A stretch of DNA of 13,642 bases from CAMCXT01 sp046302715 (lineage in GTDB: Bacteria; Bacteroidota; Bacteroidia; M30B66): contig JBKCHQ010000080.1 in NCBI GenBank assembly GCA_046302715.1, positions 1 through 13,642 of the forward strand. Direction: 5' to 3'. The notes beneath the pieces are model-generated. The model saw nothing but the letters and a program-made list of their open reading frames with translations. It made no database searches and was not told the origin of the DNA. Made by a program: the position numbers and the translations under genes. Shown one piece after another: positions 1 to 6,789 of this stretch; within the stretch, counting starts at the first letter, position 1; the number at the start of each line of letters is the position of its first letter.

Positions 1-2668
1 CATCGGTTCAATTCCATTACCTACGAACAGCTTTAATGGCAATGGTTTTATCGCTCGGTTTAGTCCCGACAAACAATTGCTCAGTGCAATCGGTTACGGC
101 ACTAGTGGAGGAACCGATTACAGTAATGATATCGCTGTAGATTCCGAAAACAACATCATTGCAGGAGGCCTTATTAGTGGCGGCAGCAATTCAATTTTCG
201 GATGTATTACTTATGCAACTACACCCGGAGGTTTTTGTCTTTTTAAGTTGAGCAATACGCCACCACCTGTGCCGGTTGTAACAAGTTCATTTACCCTGCA
301 AAATGCAACCGCCTTCTTTGAAGGGCAGGTTCAGAATTCGAGTTCTTACTCTTGGAATTTCGGCGACGGTAGCCCGGCAGTAAGTCAACTCTTCGCTTCA
401 CACAATTACACACAACCTGGCAATTATAACGCGTGTTTATCGGCCAGCAATTCATGCGGAACCACTACATCGTGTTCGACAGTAAATTTACCAGGTTTGG
501 CGCGCATCGAACCCAATACCATTGCCAACGAAGGTTATTTTCGCTTAAATCTGTTTGGTGGACTGCCGTTTACCAATGGAACCTTTCAATTGATTCAAAA
601 CGGAACGGTAATCGAAACCGATACGCTTTTCTTCATTAGCAATGGGCAAATTCAAGGGCATTTTAATTTCGATGGCATCCCTACCGGTTTGTATGATGTG
701 GTTTTCAGCTCAGGGAGCTTTTCAGACACCCTGTCTAATGGGTTAACGGTTGAATTGCCCGATGCAATCAGACCCGACATTACGATTAATTCGCCAGGCA
801 GAACGCTGAATAATGTGTTCTCCGGACACAGTGTTCAGGTAACCAACAATTCAAACAAACCGGCGGCCGGTGTTGGTGTTGGTGTTGGTGTTGGAGGTGG
901 AAGTTCGCAGGTAGTACTCCTGAATTCAGTTGCCCCTACAAATGGCTCAGGAACGGCCTCTCAAAATCTAGGCGGACAACACTTCTTCCCTATTCCTAAC
1001 CCAGCGAATCCATCCGAGACTATTAACGTAGGGTATTTTGTTCTTCCATACCTCAGTCCGGGCGAAACGCAAACCATCAAACTGTTGATTAAGCCCGAAG
1101 AACTCGGACCTTTTGAGTTGCGGTGCTCGGGCTTCGAAGTTCCAATTGTTGAGCAACTTCCAGTACCACCGGGTGCCGGTTTCACAACACTTACGCAGTG
1201 TTTTCAGTGCGGTGTGAATAATTTACCCAACGCTCCCGGCGCAGATTGCGATGCTGGAATTGAAAGCCTGGCCGATGTGATTAGCAATACCATTGTCAGC
1301 ACTGCCAACCAGATTTTAGCCGATTTAAATATGGCACTGATCGAGTCGCAAGTAGATTGCGGAAATGCACCGGTTTCGAATCCCGGATTCGGACAAATGG
1401 TAGAAACAACCGTTACGTTTGTGAATGGCGTTTACGGCACTTCGCCCGAAATAATTTCGAGCAATGCCGATCTTGTTGGCGACCTCTCCAATTGCCAGCT
1501 TGTGTCGGAAAATGTACCCGATTGCGAATCGCAGGGAACCTGTTTTGGAACATTTCAGAGTGTAGCTTCCCTTGATCCGAATAGTAAAACCGGCCCTGTA
1601 GGTTTCAATGAACTCAATTGCATCAATGGCAGTTTGCCCATGGATTACATCATTGAATTCGAGAATGTGGATACAGCTTCGGCCGCAGCTTCATCGGTTT
1701 ACTTGTACGACTCACTCGATTTAAGTAAGTTCAACATGAGTACTTTCCGTTTCCTTGAATTTGGCTTCGACGGACAGATTTTCGAAGTGAGCTCACAGAA
1801 TACAGATTTTGTGCAGGAAATCGACCTTCGTCCCGCTAAAAACACCATCCTGCGCATTAACGGAAATGTGAATGAGACAAGCGGCATAGCCCTTTGGGAG
1901 TTTACTTCGCTCAATGCCGATACCCGCGAGCCCAATACCAGTGTAGATGATGGGTTTTTGAATCCGAACGTTGATGGAACAGAAGGACGCGGCTTTGTGA
2001 AGTTCCAGATTAATGCACTCTCCGATCTGGAAAATGATACCCCCATCGAAAATGCGGCAACCATTGTTTTTGATGCCAATGAAAGTATCATCACTCCGCA
2101 ATTCTTGAACACCATCGACAAAGAAGCGCCCGAAAGCAGCGTTCAGGAAATAACCGAGTTCCTTAACGACAGTACATTTGTGGTGCGTTGGTTAACCAGC
2201 GATAATGCTGCCGGAATTGCCGAAACAGAACTGTATATGAGCATCAACGATACAGCTACCTACCGCATCTGCGACGGGATGGTAAACGATACGCTGGTAT
2301 ATACCGGCCGCATTGGAGACACGTACGCCTTTTACACCGTAGCAACCGACTGGGTTGGAAATCGCGAAGAAACGCCATCGACGCCTGATGCGACCATTAC
2401 GCCGTCTATTTCTACAAGCATTCAGCAGCAAAAAGATTCGGGATTGACCGTGTTTCCGAATCCGTTTACAGAAACACTAACACTGCGTAGCACAAATGCC
2501 TTGTCAACTTCCTTTCAAATTATCGACTTGTTGGGTAAAACGGTATATAGCGGAACAATTACAGGGAAAACACTCTTGCTGAACCTTGGTCAATTTGATG
2601 CCGGAACGTATTTTCTGCACATCATGCAAGGAAACAAGCCCGAAGTGATTCGTGTTGTGAAGCAATAA
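1..2668 (+). CDS. Secreted multidomain surface protein with T9SS type A sorting domain (5' end outside window)
   Basis: The frame is open from base 2 to the TAA at 2666-2668 (888 visible residues), so the true start lies upstream; the TTG at 77 is inside the gene. Domains seen in order: an SBBP-type beta-propeller repeat at the left edge (GFIARFSPDKQLLSAIGYG, then NDIAVDSENNIIAGG); a PKD domain at about 272-496 with the canonical YSWNFGDGSP motif; Ig-like linker regions; a conserved segment beginning SLDPNSKTGPVG (about 1568-2110) of the kind found before sorting domains in Bacteroidota surface proteins (DUF7619-like); a fibronectin/Ig-like module (about 2117-2410); and a 74-residue type A T9SS sorting domain (about 2444-2665) with LTVFPNPF, the DLLGKTVYSG core and a basic RVVKQ end. 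From family knowledge it should cross the outer membrane by T9SS, lose the sorting domain, and be anchored or released. Substrate or partner is unknown; an adhesin or structural role is inferred. It converges on the ompA-like gene. Confidence 0.9.
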   Translation, partial: IGSIPLPTNSFNGNGFIARFSPDKQLLSAIGYGTSGGTDYSNDIAVDSENNIIAGGLISGGSNSIFGCITYATTPGGFCLFKLSNTPPPVPVVTSSFTLQNATAFFEGQVQNSSSYSWNFGDGSPAVSQLFASHNYTQPGNYNACLSASNSCGTTTSCSTVNLPGLARIEPNTIANEGYFRLNLFGGLPFTNGTFQLIQNGTVIETDTLFFISNGQIQGHFNFDGIPTGLYDVVFSSGSFSDTLSNGLTVELPDAIRPDITINSPGRTLNNVFSGHSVQVTNNSNKPAAGVGVGVGVGGGSSQVVLLNSVAPTNGSGTASQNLGGQHFFPIPNPANPSETINVGYFVLPYLSPGETQTIKLLIKPEELGPFELRCSGFEVPIVEQLPVPPGAGFTTLTQCFQCGVNNLPNAPGADCDAGIESLADVISNTIVSTANQILADLNMALIESQVDCGNAPVSNPGFGQMVETTVTFVNGVYGTSPEIISSNADLVGDLSNCQLVSENVPDCESQGTCFGTFQSVASLDPNSKTGPVGFNELNCINGSLPMDYIIEFENVDTASAAASSVYLYDSLDLSKFNMSTFRFLEFGFDGQIFEVSSQNTDFVQEIDLRPAKNTILRINGNVNETSGIALWEFTSLNADTREPNTSVDDGFLNPNVDGTEGRGFVKFQINALSDLENDTPIENAATIVFDANESIITPQFLNTIDKEAPESSVQEITEFLNDSTFVVRWLTSDNAAGIAETELYMSINDTATYRICDGMVNDTLVYTGRIGDTYAFYTVATDWVGNREETPSTPDATITPSISTSIQQQKDSGLTVFPNPFTETLTLRSTNALSTSFQIIDLLGKTVYSGTITGKTLLLNLGQFDAGTYFLHIMQGNKPEVIRVVKQ
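869..892 (+). repeat. Four tandem GGTGTT hexamers inside the T9SS protein gene
   Basis: Four exact copies of GGTGTT encode a Gly-Val run (GVGVGVGVGGG) in a linker of the surface protein. The unit is a multiple of three, so slippage would lengthen or shorten the linker by Gly-Val pairs without breaking the frame. The run is read directly from the sequence; copy-number variation is inferred. Confidence 0.85.
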
Positions 2669-2685
2669 CATTAAGTTAAGAGCAC

Positions 2686-2721
2686 AAGTGCCTTAATCCT
2701 GTATCGGGTTAAGGCACTTTT
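2686..2721 (+). terminator. Rho-independent terminator between converging genes
   Basis: An 11-bp perfect stem (AAGTGCCTTAA / TTAAGGCACTT) extends inward by UCC/GGG, including one G-U pair, to 14 bp with a 6-nt loop. It is followed by TTTT, 17 bp after the stop of the T9SS protein gene. The U tract faces the + strand gene. On the minus strand the stem has no good U tract, so it probably serves the + gene mainly while lying in the shared convergent gap. Confidence 0.85.
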
Positions 2722-2752
2722 GACATTATATCCATCATTGTGAATGTTATAT

Positions 2753-3667
2753 CTAATTCTCCAACACCTTAAATTCTACACGACGGTTTTTCTGTTTATT
2801 CGCATCTGAAGTATTGGCTACCAAAGGCATGGATCCTCCATACCCAGTGACGCTTAATTGAGAAGCCTGCACACCCATTTTGATGAGGTAATCCTGAACC
2901 GCCTGTGCACGATTTTTAGAGAGCGTAACATTGCTTTCGGGATTACCGGTATTGCAGGTGTGCCCAGATATTTGAACACGCACTGTAGGATTAGCTTTTA
3001 AATAGGAACCCAACTTATTTAATTCGCCGTACGACTGAGGCAATAATTCGGCAGAGCCTTTATTAAACTGTACATTTTTAAGAACTATAGACGCATTTTC
3101 GGTTTTACCGTTCGTTTTATTGAACGCATCAATATTTTGCTGCATGGTTTGCTCTGTGCCCAGATCTTTGCTGTCTAACGACTTTAATTTAATTTTAAGA
3201 CAATTGAAATGATTATACGATAATTCGTGCCCCTTGCCTTCAATTAGATCGGCCTGTGTAATGCCTGCGGGCAGTTTATCGAAATGTATTTTACAGGTAT
3301 ATACCTCGCCTTTTAGAGATTGAAAAGAAATAACATCATCGAGCGGAATTTTCTTAGATTTTAACTTGCCGTTGCAATAAATATCGGTCACCTTTTTCAT
3401 GGGATAATATTTTTTACCCGACTTTAAACACCAGGGCGCCTCGCCTTTTTTACCGTAAAAATTAACCGCTCCAAAATCGCCGTTGGCGATATACCTGAAA
3501 TGAAAAATAATTTCAGAAGATGAATATTCAATCTTGTCGAGAATGTAGTTATCCTGAAATTTTGTGTAGGAAGGCTTGTAATCAACAAAGGTTGATGCGT
3601 CGGTCTGGGCAATTGATATCGATGACAGCAGAAATAAGCAAAGTAAATTTACAACGTTACGTAGCAT
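2753..3667 (-). CDS. OmpA-family outer membrane/periplasmic protein with C-terminal OmpA-like domain
   Basis: This is a 304-residue protein. Residues 1-20 form a signal peptide (hydrophobic LLCLFLLSSISIA, then Q). There is no usable lipobox, since the only Cys (C10) is too early, so type I signal peptidase processing is likely. Residues 25-185 form a Lys-rich region that I do not recognise, containing several Cys (C80, C98, C125, C156). Residues 192-304 form an OmpA C-like domain: NVQFNKGSAELL, VQISGHTCNTG, NVTLSKNRAQAVQDYL, QLSVTGYGG and NRRVEFKV. This fold normally binds diaminopimelate of peptidoglycan through the Asp of HTD and the Arg of LSxxRA. Here the Arg is present (R253) but the Asp is Cys (C238). 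No N-terminal beta-barrel is apparent, so an envelope-tethering role is inferred rather than a porin role. The ATG at 3667 is chosen because it gives the complete signal peptide. I found no clear TAnnTTTG box in the 219 bp between this start and the insertion sequence. Confidence 0.88.
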   Translation of the reverse strand: MLRNVVNLLCLFLLSSISIAQTDASTFVDYKPSYTKFQDNYILDKIEYSSSEIIFHFRYIANGDFGAVNFYGKKGEAPWCLKSGKKYYPMKKVTDIYCNGKLKSKKIPLDDVISFQSLKGEVYTCKIHFDKLPAGITQADLIEGKGHELSYNHFNCLKIKLKSLDSKDLGTEQTMQQNIDAFNKTNGKTENASIVLKNVQFNKGSAELLPQSYGELNKLGSYLKANPTVRVQISGHTCNTGNPESNVTLSKNRAQAVQDYLIKMGVQASQLSVTGYGGSMPLVANTSDANKQKNRRVEFKVLEN

Positions 3668-3886
3668 ATAAGAAGCGCTTTAAAATTATGAAAATTGATA
3701 AAAATATTGTGACTGTTATGAATATGATTAATACCATTCCCAAAACGAAGTTCAGGGTAGACTATTGCCTGGCCTAATACTTAAACAAACAAATGCCATT
3801 GAAGATTAATGAATTTGCGCCATGCCAAGAAACAACGCTTTAACTTTAGAATTTGTCTTTATATTTTTCTGACAAAGAGTTATTCT

Positions 3887-3905
3887 GGATCAGTAACAAA
3901 ATCTG
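3887..3905 (+). repeat. Left terminal inverted repeat of the insertion sequence
   Basis: GGATCAGTAACAAAATCTG is a perfect inverted match of 5293-5311. Identity stops abruptly on both sides, which fixes the element boundary on the outer side. Confidence 0.93.
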
Positions 3906-3915
3906 TGGGGAAAGT

Positions 3916-3923
3916 TACTTTTG
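3916..3923 (+). promoter_or_regulatory. Insertion-sequence internal -7 box (TACTTTTG)
   Basis: TACTTTTG matches the Bacteroidota primary-sigma -7 consensus TAnnTTTG exactly and lies 16 nt before the ATG at 3940, leaving a leader of about 10 nt. No TTG is found 19 nt upstream, so the -33 half is weak. It sits just inside the left inverted repeat, so the element carries its own transposase promoter. Confidence 0.55.
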
Positions 3924-3939
3924 TGGGGAATAGAATTCC

Positions 3940-4305
3940 ATGCACGAGTCGTTACATATACTCTTAGATTTAGTTTTCCCAGAGGGGTTAAAGTCGTATT
4001 TTGAATTGAAGGATCATAAATCAGATGCGGATAATTTGCATTTGTATTTAGAGGAGATCAATAGCATTCCAGAAGAATTTAAAGGACAAAAGCTTGAATC
4101 AAAGGGCTTTTTTGATGAGGTTACGTTACAGGATTTTCCGATACGAGGCCGCAATGTATACCTTCATATAAAACGACGCAGATGGCTGAACCATGCAACA
4201 GGGAAGGTCGTTTTCAGAGACTGGGAATTGGTAGCTAAGGGCACGCGAATCACAAAGGATTTTGCGGCTTTTTTAAAAGAGATCAGCCGATACGCAGGCT
4301 CATAG
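3940..4305 (+). CDS. ISAon1-type transposase, N-terminal region protein (first frame)
   Basis: This 121-residue protein (starts MHESLHILLDLVFPEG, ends FLKEISRYAGS) resembles the N-terminal region of ISAon1-type ISL3 transposases, which in Bacteroidota is commonly annotated as a separate short ORF before the catalytic ORF. It has a basic patch (HIKRRRWLNHATGKVV) consistent with binding DNA at the inverted repeats; this is inferred. It overlaps the second frame by 29 bp (4277-4305). That overlap, with the lack of an ATG or GTG early in the second frame, suggests the two are made as one fused protein by a +1 shift in the overlap. Family assignment rests on recognition, not on a search. Confidence 0.82.
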   Translation: MHESLHILLDLVFPEGLKSYFELKDHKSDADNLHLYLEEINSIPEEFKGQKLESKGFFDEVTLQDFPIRGRNVYLHIKRRRWLNHATGKVVFRDWELVAKGTRITKDFAAFLKEISRYAGS

Positions 4306-5269
4306 CCTTCAAACTATCGCCTCTTTTTATGGGATAAAGGGAAAGAAATTTCAACGTTATTACCGCGATAAGCTAAGTGAATATCAGGGTTGGGAACATC
4401 AGTTTGACGCCCAAAGGGGATTAGTCTTCGAAAAGAATCTTGGCCCGCGTTTGTCTATCGATGAAACCTCCCTGTCGCACGGGGAGCTGTATACTATCGT
4501 GACCAATAAAGACGCTAAAGGCAAGAAGGGTACTTTGGTAGCCCTAATAGAAGGAACCAAATCCGAGATCATCATTCCATTTCTTCAAAAACTATCTTTA
4601 AGAAAGCGCAACAAGGTTGAGGAGATAACGCTTGACTTAGCCGGAAACATGGGCCTAATAGCCAAGAGGTGTTTCCCAAACGCCGTTCAGGTTATAGACC
4701 GGTTCCATGTACAGCAACTTGCCAGCGAAGCCCTACAGGAAATACGGATTAAATACCGATGGGATGCATTGGATGCCGAGAACATGGCAATAGAGGAAGC
4801 TAAAACGGAAGGAAAAACATACACACCTGAAATATTGGAAAATGGGGATACTCTCAAGCAGCTACTGGCTCGTAGTCGATACCTACTCTATAAATGGAAG
4901 GAAAACTGGACCCAAGAACAGGAGCAGCGGGCTATCATACTTTTTGATAGATACCCTTTGATAAAAAAGGCCTATGAGTTAGCCCAGGAACTCTCATGGA
5001 TCTTCACCAATACCAAAGAAAAAATCTACGGGCTCACAAGGCTGGCAAAGTGGTGCGAAAAGGTTGAACAATCAGGCTTCAAGACCTTCAACACAATATC
5101 CAGAACCATTAATAACCACTACAAGAATATCATCAACTACTTCGATAACCGAAGTACAAATGCTTCAGCAGAATCCTTCAATGCCAAAATCAAAGCCTTT
5201 AGAGCTCAACACAGAGGGGTTCGAAATGTAAACTTCTTCCTCTACAGGCTCGCTAAATTATATGCCTAG
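4277..5269 (+). CDS. ISL3-family DDE transposase, catalytic region (second frame)
   Basis: The frame opens after a TAA at 4274-4276 and runs to the TAG at 5267-5269 (330 codons). The first usable initiator is a TTG at 4451, which falls immediately before the first catalytic Asp (LSIDE) and would remove the upstream segment (HSLQTIASFYGIKGKKFQ...) that looks helix-turn-helix-like and homologous to other members. I therefore annotate the whole open frame. Counting from 4277, the catalytic triad is D62 (SIDE), D120 (ITLDLAGNM) and E299 (SAESFNAKIKAFR), with the family motif VIDRFHVQ after the second Asp. The catalytic domain looks complete and undamaged. It should cut and rejoin DNA at the 19-bp inverted repeats. 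Production probably depends on a +1 ribosomal shift from the preceding frame between 4277 and 4305; alternatively a single-base insertion has split a once-continuous gene. Confidence 0.87.
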   Translation, partial: KRSADTQAHSLQTIASFYGIKGKKFQRYYRDKLSEYQGWEHQFDAQRGLVFEKNLGPRLSIDETSLSHGELYTIVTNKDAKGKKGTLVALIEGTKSEIIIPFLQKLSLRKRNKVEEITLDLAGNMGLIAKRCFPNAVQVIDRFHVQQLASEALQEIRIKYRWDALDAENMAIEEAKTEGKTYTPEILENGDTLKQLLARSRYLLYKWKENWTQEQEQRAIILFDRYPLIKKAYELAQELSWIFTNTKEKIYGLTRLAKWCEKVEQSGFKTFNTISRTINNHYKNIINYFDNRSTNASAESFNAKIKAFRAQHRGVRNVNFFLYRLAKLYA

Positions 5270-5292
5270 CCCACAACTTTATGACTTGATCC

Positions 5293-5311
5293 CAGATTTT
5301 GTTACTGATCC
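5293..5311 (-). repeat. Right terminal inverted repeat of the insertion sequence
   Basis: This is the exact reverse complement of 3887-3905. Just inside it GGATCA recurs when read on the minus strand, and CCCACAA at 5270-5276 mirrors the inner block of the left end. Confidence 0.93.
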
Positions 5312-5340
5312 GTAAATGGGCTTCCATGCGGAAGCTGTTC

Positions 5341-5369
5341 AAATAAAAAAAGCACCATTGAGGTGCTTT
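5341..5369 (-). terminator. Rho-independent terminator of the tRNA-Lys transcript
   Basis: Read on the minus strand, AAAGCACC / GGTGCTTT forms an 8-bp stem with a 5-nt loop, followed by a run of T (TTTTTTATTT). It begins 9 nt beyond the tRNA 3' end, so it closes the tRNA transcript and separates it from the insertion sequence. Confidence 0.88.
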
Positions 5370-5377
5370 CATCAGAG

Positions 5378-5450
5378 TGATTCCGCTGGGATTCGAACCC
5401 AGGGCCACTACATTAAAAGTGTAATGCTCTACCAGCTGAGCTACGGAATC
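5378..5450 (-). tRNA. tRNA-Lys (UUU)
   Basis: The 73-nt cloverleaf folds cleanly on the minus strand. It has a 7-bp acceptor stem GATTCCG/CGGAATC with discriminator A, a D arm GCTC..GAGC with loop AGCTGGTA, an anticodon arm TTACA-CTTTTAA-TGTAG with anticodon TTT at 5415-5417, variable loop TGGCC, and a T arm CTGGG-TTCGAAT-CCCAG. CCA is not encoded and must be added after transcription. It decodes AAA and AAG lysine codons. It has its own promoter box and terminator, so it looks like a single-gene transcript. Confidence 0.97.
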
Positions 5451-5470
5451 GTTTCGCTAATTAGCGGCTG

Positions 5471-5478
5471 CAAATATA
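5471..5478 (-). promoter_or_regulatory. tRNA-Lys promoter -7 box (TATATTTG)
   Basis: On the minus strand TATATTTG is an exact TAnnTTTG match 20 nt before the mature tRNA 5' end, implying a leader of roughly 14 nt. That leader contains the perfect 12-bp palindrome CGCTAATTAGCG (5455-5466). No TTG lies about 19 nt upstream. Confidence 0.65.
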
Positions 5479-5544
5479 GCGCTATTTCGTTTTGTGATGC
5501 AGTTTTATGAAAAAAAAATAACGCATTTTGTAATATTCAGTTTA

Positions 5545-6741
5545 TCAATGGTCTGTATTTTCATCTTTCTTTTTTCCGCCTAATATAGGATGCCTTTCAA
5601 AGGGAATATCGGTATCAAAAAACAGCCGATACGTAGTAAGCTTGCGGTGAAGCTCTGTTCCCAAATTCTCTATAACCTTTAACATCCGTGGATTAAAATC
5701 GCCAATCCATGTTAAGATGGTGTCTTTATATCTTCCCATAGGTACAACAACATCTCCGCAATATTTGATCAGGGCGCTTTCAACTCCATTGCCTTGATAT
5801 TCGCGCGATACGCCAAACACAATGCCAAGCATGGTGTGGCGCTTGCTAAATTTAAGGTGGTACAGAAATTTAATTTTACCCCAAACATTTAGATTGCCAT
5901 TTACATGCTTAAAAAACTCGTTTAACTCTGGGATTGAAAGGTAAAAACCAATGGGCTTATTTCCCATAAACGCAAAAATGAGAATATCGCGATCCATGAT
6001 GGCTTTCATTGATTTAATAATGGCTTTGGCTTGTTCAGGGCGCATTTCCTTGAAGCCCTCGTGTCCTCCCCATGCTGAATTATACACTTCCAAGAAATAT
6101 CCCGCTATGGCATCGGCGCTTTCTCCTTTCATACCCCGAACACTAAAATCGGGATTACTCTCTACCATGCCCGCTTTCTTAACAAATATTTCCTGTGCCG
6201 GCACTTTTAAATCTCGCCAATACACCAGTTGATTAAAGTAGTTCTTAAAGCCATACTCCTCAAAAAATGGCACATAATACGGTGGATTGTAGTTCATGCC
6301 ATAGCTTGGTGCCGAGGTGAAATTTTCGGTAAGTAAGCCCCAGAATTGATCGCGTTCGCCAAAATTAATCGGGCCATCCATGCCTTTCATACCTTCGGCG
6401 ATAAGCCAGTTGCGGCAGGCATCCATAAGCATAAAGGCCGCATTTTTATCATCAATGCATTCAAAAAAGCCCATGCCTCCAACGGGGTGTATTCCTGATT
6501 TAACCGTTTTCGGATTGATAAAAGCAGCCACCCGCCCAATCAATTGTCCTGTAGCGTCGCTTAAAATCCATCTTATTGATTTACCGCCCAGTTTGTATAA
6601 TTTGTTGCGCTTTGGGTCGAATATTTTTTCAATATCCTGACGCAGATGCGGAATGTAATTTCGGTCGTTGCGGTAAATAAGATTCGGCAACGCCAGAAAT
6701 TCGTTTGCAGTTTTTTTATCGTTAACCTCAATAAGGTTCAT
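5545..6741 (-). CDS. GNAT-like N-acetyltransferase family protein
   Basis: This 398-residue cytoplasmic protein has no signal peptide or membrane segment. It belongs to a widespread bacterial family usually annotated as GNAT acyltransferase (sometimes, doubtfully, as dATP pyrophosphohydrolase). Its hallmarks are LPNLIYRNDRNYIPHLRQD (about 18-36), GQLIGRVAAFINP (65-77), GGMGFFECIDD (88-98), MDGPINFGERDQFWGLL (121-137), NPPYY (152-156), and a C-terminal GNAT-like segment with VSREYQGNGVESALI (311-325), which corresponds to the acetyl-CoA pyrophosphate-binding motif. In that motif the usual Gln/Arg position is occupied by E314, next to R313. Substrate is unknown. The gene is divergent from the SDR gene across a 34-bp gap and co-directional with the tRNA-Lys gene 94 bp downstream. 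The ATG at 6741 is supported by the promoter spacing. Confidence 0.85.
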   Translation of the reverse strand: MNLIEVNDKKTANEFLALPNLIYRNDRNYIPHLRQDIEKIFDPKRNKLYKLGGKSIRWILSDATGQLIGRVAAFINPKTVKSGIHPVGGMGFFECIDDKNAAFMLMDACRNWLIAEGMKGMDGPINFGERDQFWGLLTENFTSAPSYGMNYNPPYYVPFFEEYGFKNYFNQLVYWRDLKVPAQEIFVKKAGMVESNPDFSVRGMKGESADAIAGYFLEVYNSAWGGHEGFKEMRPEQAKAIIKSMKAIMDRDILIFAFMGNKPIGFYLSIPELNEFFKHVNGNLNVWGKIKFLYHLKFSKRHTMLGIVFGVSREYQGNGVESALIKYCGDVVVPMGRYKDTILTWIGDFNPRMLKVIENLGTELHRKLTTYRLFFDTDIPFERHPILGGKKKDENTDH

Positions 6742-6749
6742 GTTTCAGC

Positions 6750-6768
6750 GTATTTTTGTCAAAAATAC
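6750..6768. promoter_or_regulatory. Perfect 19-bp palindrome in the divergent promoter gap
   Basis: GTATTTTTG-T-CAAAAATAC has perfect 9-bp arms around a single centre base (6759). Each arm contains TATTTTTG, a TAnnTTTG -7 box, one on each strand. The centre is 17-18 nt from both start codons (ATG 6741 on minus, TTG 6776 on plus). It could be a shared divergent promoter, and may also bind a dimeric regulator; the latter is inference. Confidence 0.75.
6751..6758 (+). promoter_or_regulatory. SDR gene -7 box (TATTTTTG)
   Basis: This is an exact TAnnTTTG match 17 nt before the TTG start at 6776, implying a leader near 10 nt. No TTG is found 17-21 nt upstream, so this half of the divergent pair looks weaker than its partner. 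Confidence 0.55.
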
Positions 6769-6789
6769 CTAAACGTTGAAACCAAACAA
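6760..6789 (-). promoter_or_regulatory. Acyltransferase gene promoter: TTG-N19-TATTTTTG
   Basis: On the minus strand TTG (6787-6789) is followed after exactly 19 nt by TATTTTTG (6760-6767), matching both halves of the Bacteroidota primary-sigma promoter. Initiation would fall near 6753, about 11 nt before the ATG. The -33 half lies inside the first codons of the divergent SDR gene, so the two transcription units overlap and may compete. Confidence 0.7.

Larger units (their letters stand above)
3887..5311 (+). mobile_element. Complete insertion sequence, ISL3 family, ISAon1-like (1,425 bp)
   Basis: The element is bounded by perfect 19-bp terminal inverted repeats (GGATCAGTAACAAAATCTG at 3887-3905 and its complement at 5293-5311) and encloses a two-frame DDE transposase. 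A second inverted block, TTGTGGG at 3921-3927 and CCCACAA at 5270-5276, lies about the same distance inside each end (15 and 16 nt), as expected for a two-part transposase-binding end. ISL3 elements usually make 8-bp target duplications. The flanks here (GTTATTCT on the left, GTAAATGG on the right) do not match, so no duplication is visible. All three catalytic residues are present, so the element looks potentially active if the two frames are joined. Confidence 0.92.

Noticed and set aside
77..79. TTG as start of the first gene
   Set aside because: The same frame is open to base 2 and encodes recognisable beta-propeller repeat sequence upstream, so the gene begins outside the window.
1699..2431. 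Minus-strand ORFs inside the T9SS protein gene
   Set aside because: They lie antisense to a clearly coding region, with no domain and no promoter.
4451..4453. TTG as start of the catalytic transposase ORF
   Set aside because: It lies three codons before the first catalytic Asp and would drop an upstream segment that continues the family-like sequence back to 4277.
5320..5335. GCTTCC/GGAAGC hairpin next to the right end of the insertion sequence
   Set aside because: The 6-bp stem with a 4-nt loop has no U tract on either strand, so function cannot be supported.
5312..5450. tRNA-Lys as an integration (att) site for a genomic island
   Set aside because: No integrase and no direct repeat of the tRNA 3' end are visible. 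The adjacent element is a self-contained DDE insertion sequence with its own inverted repeats, 66 bp from the tRNA.
5316..5510. Small ORF across the tRNA-Lys region
   Set aside because: It reads through the tRNA gene and its terminator on the opposite strand, and the translation has no features of a real protein.
5510..5518. Run of nine A (T9 on the minus strand) after the acyltransferase gene as a terminator
   Set aside because: No stable GC-containing stem precedes the T run on the minus strand.
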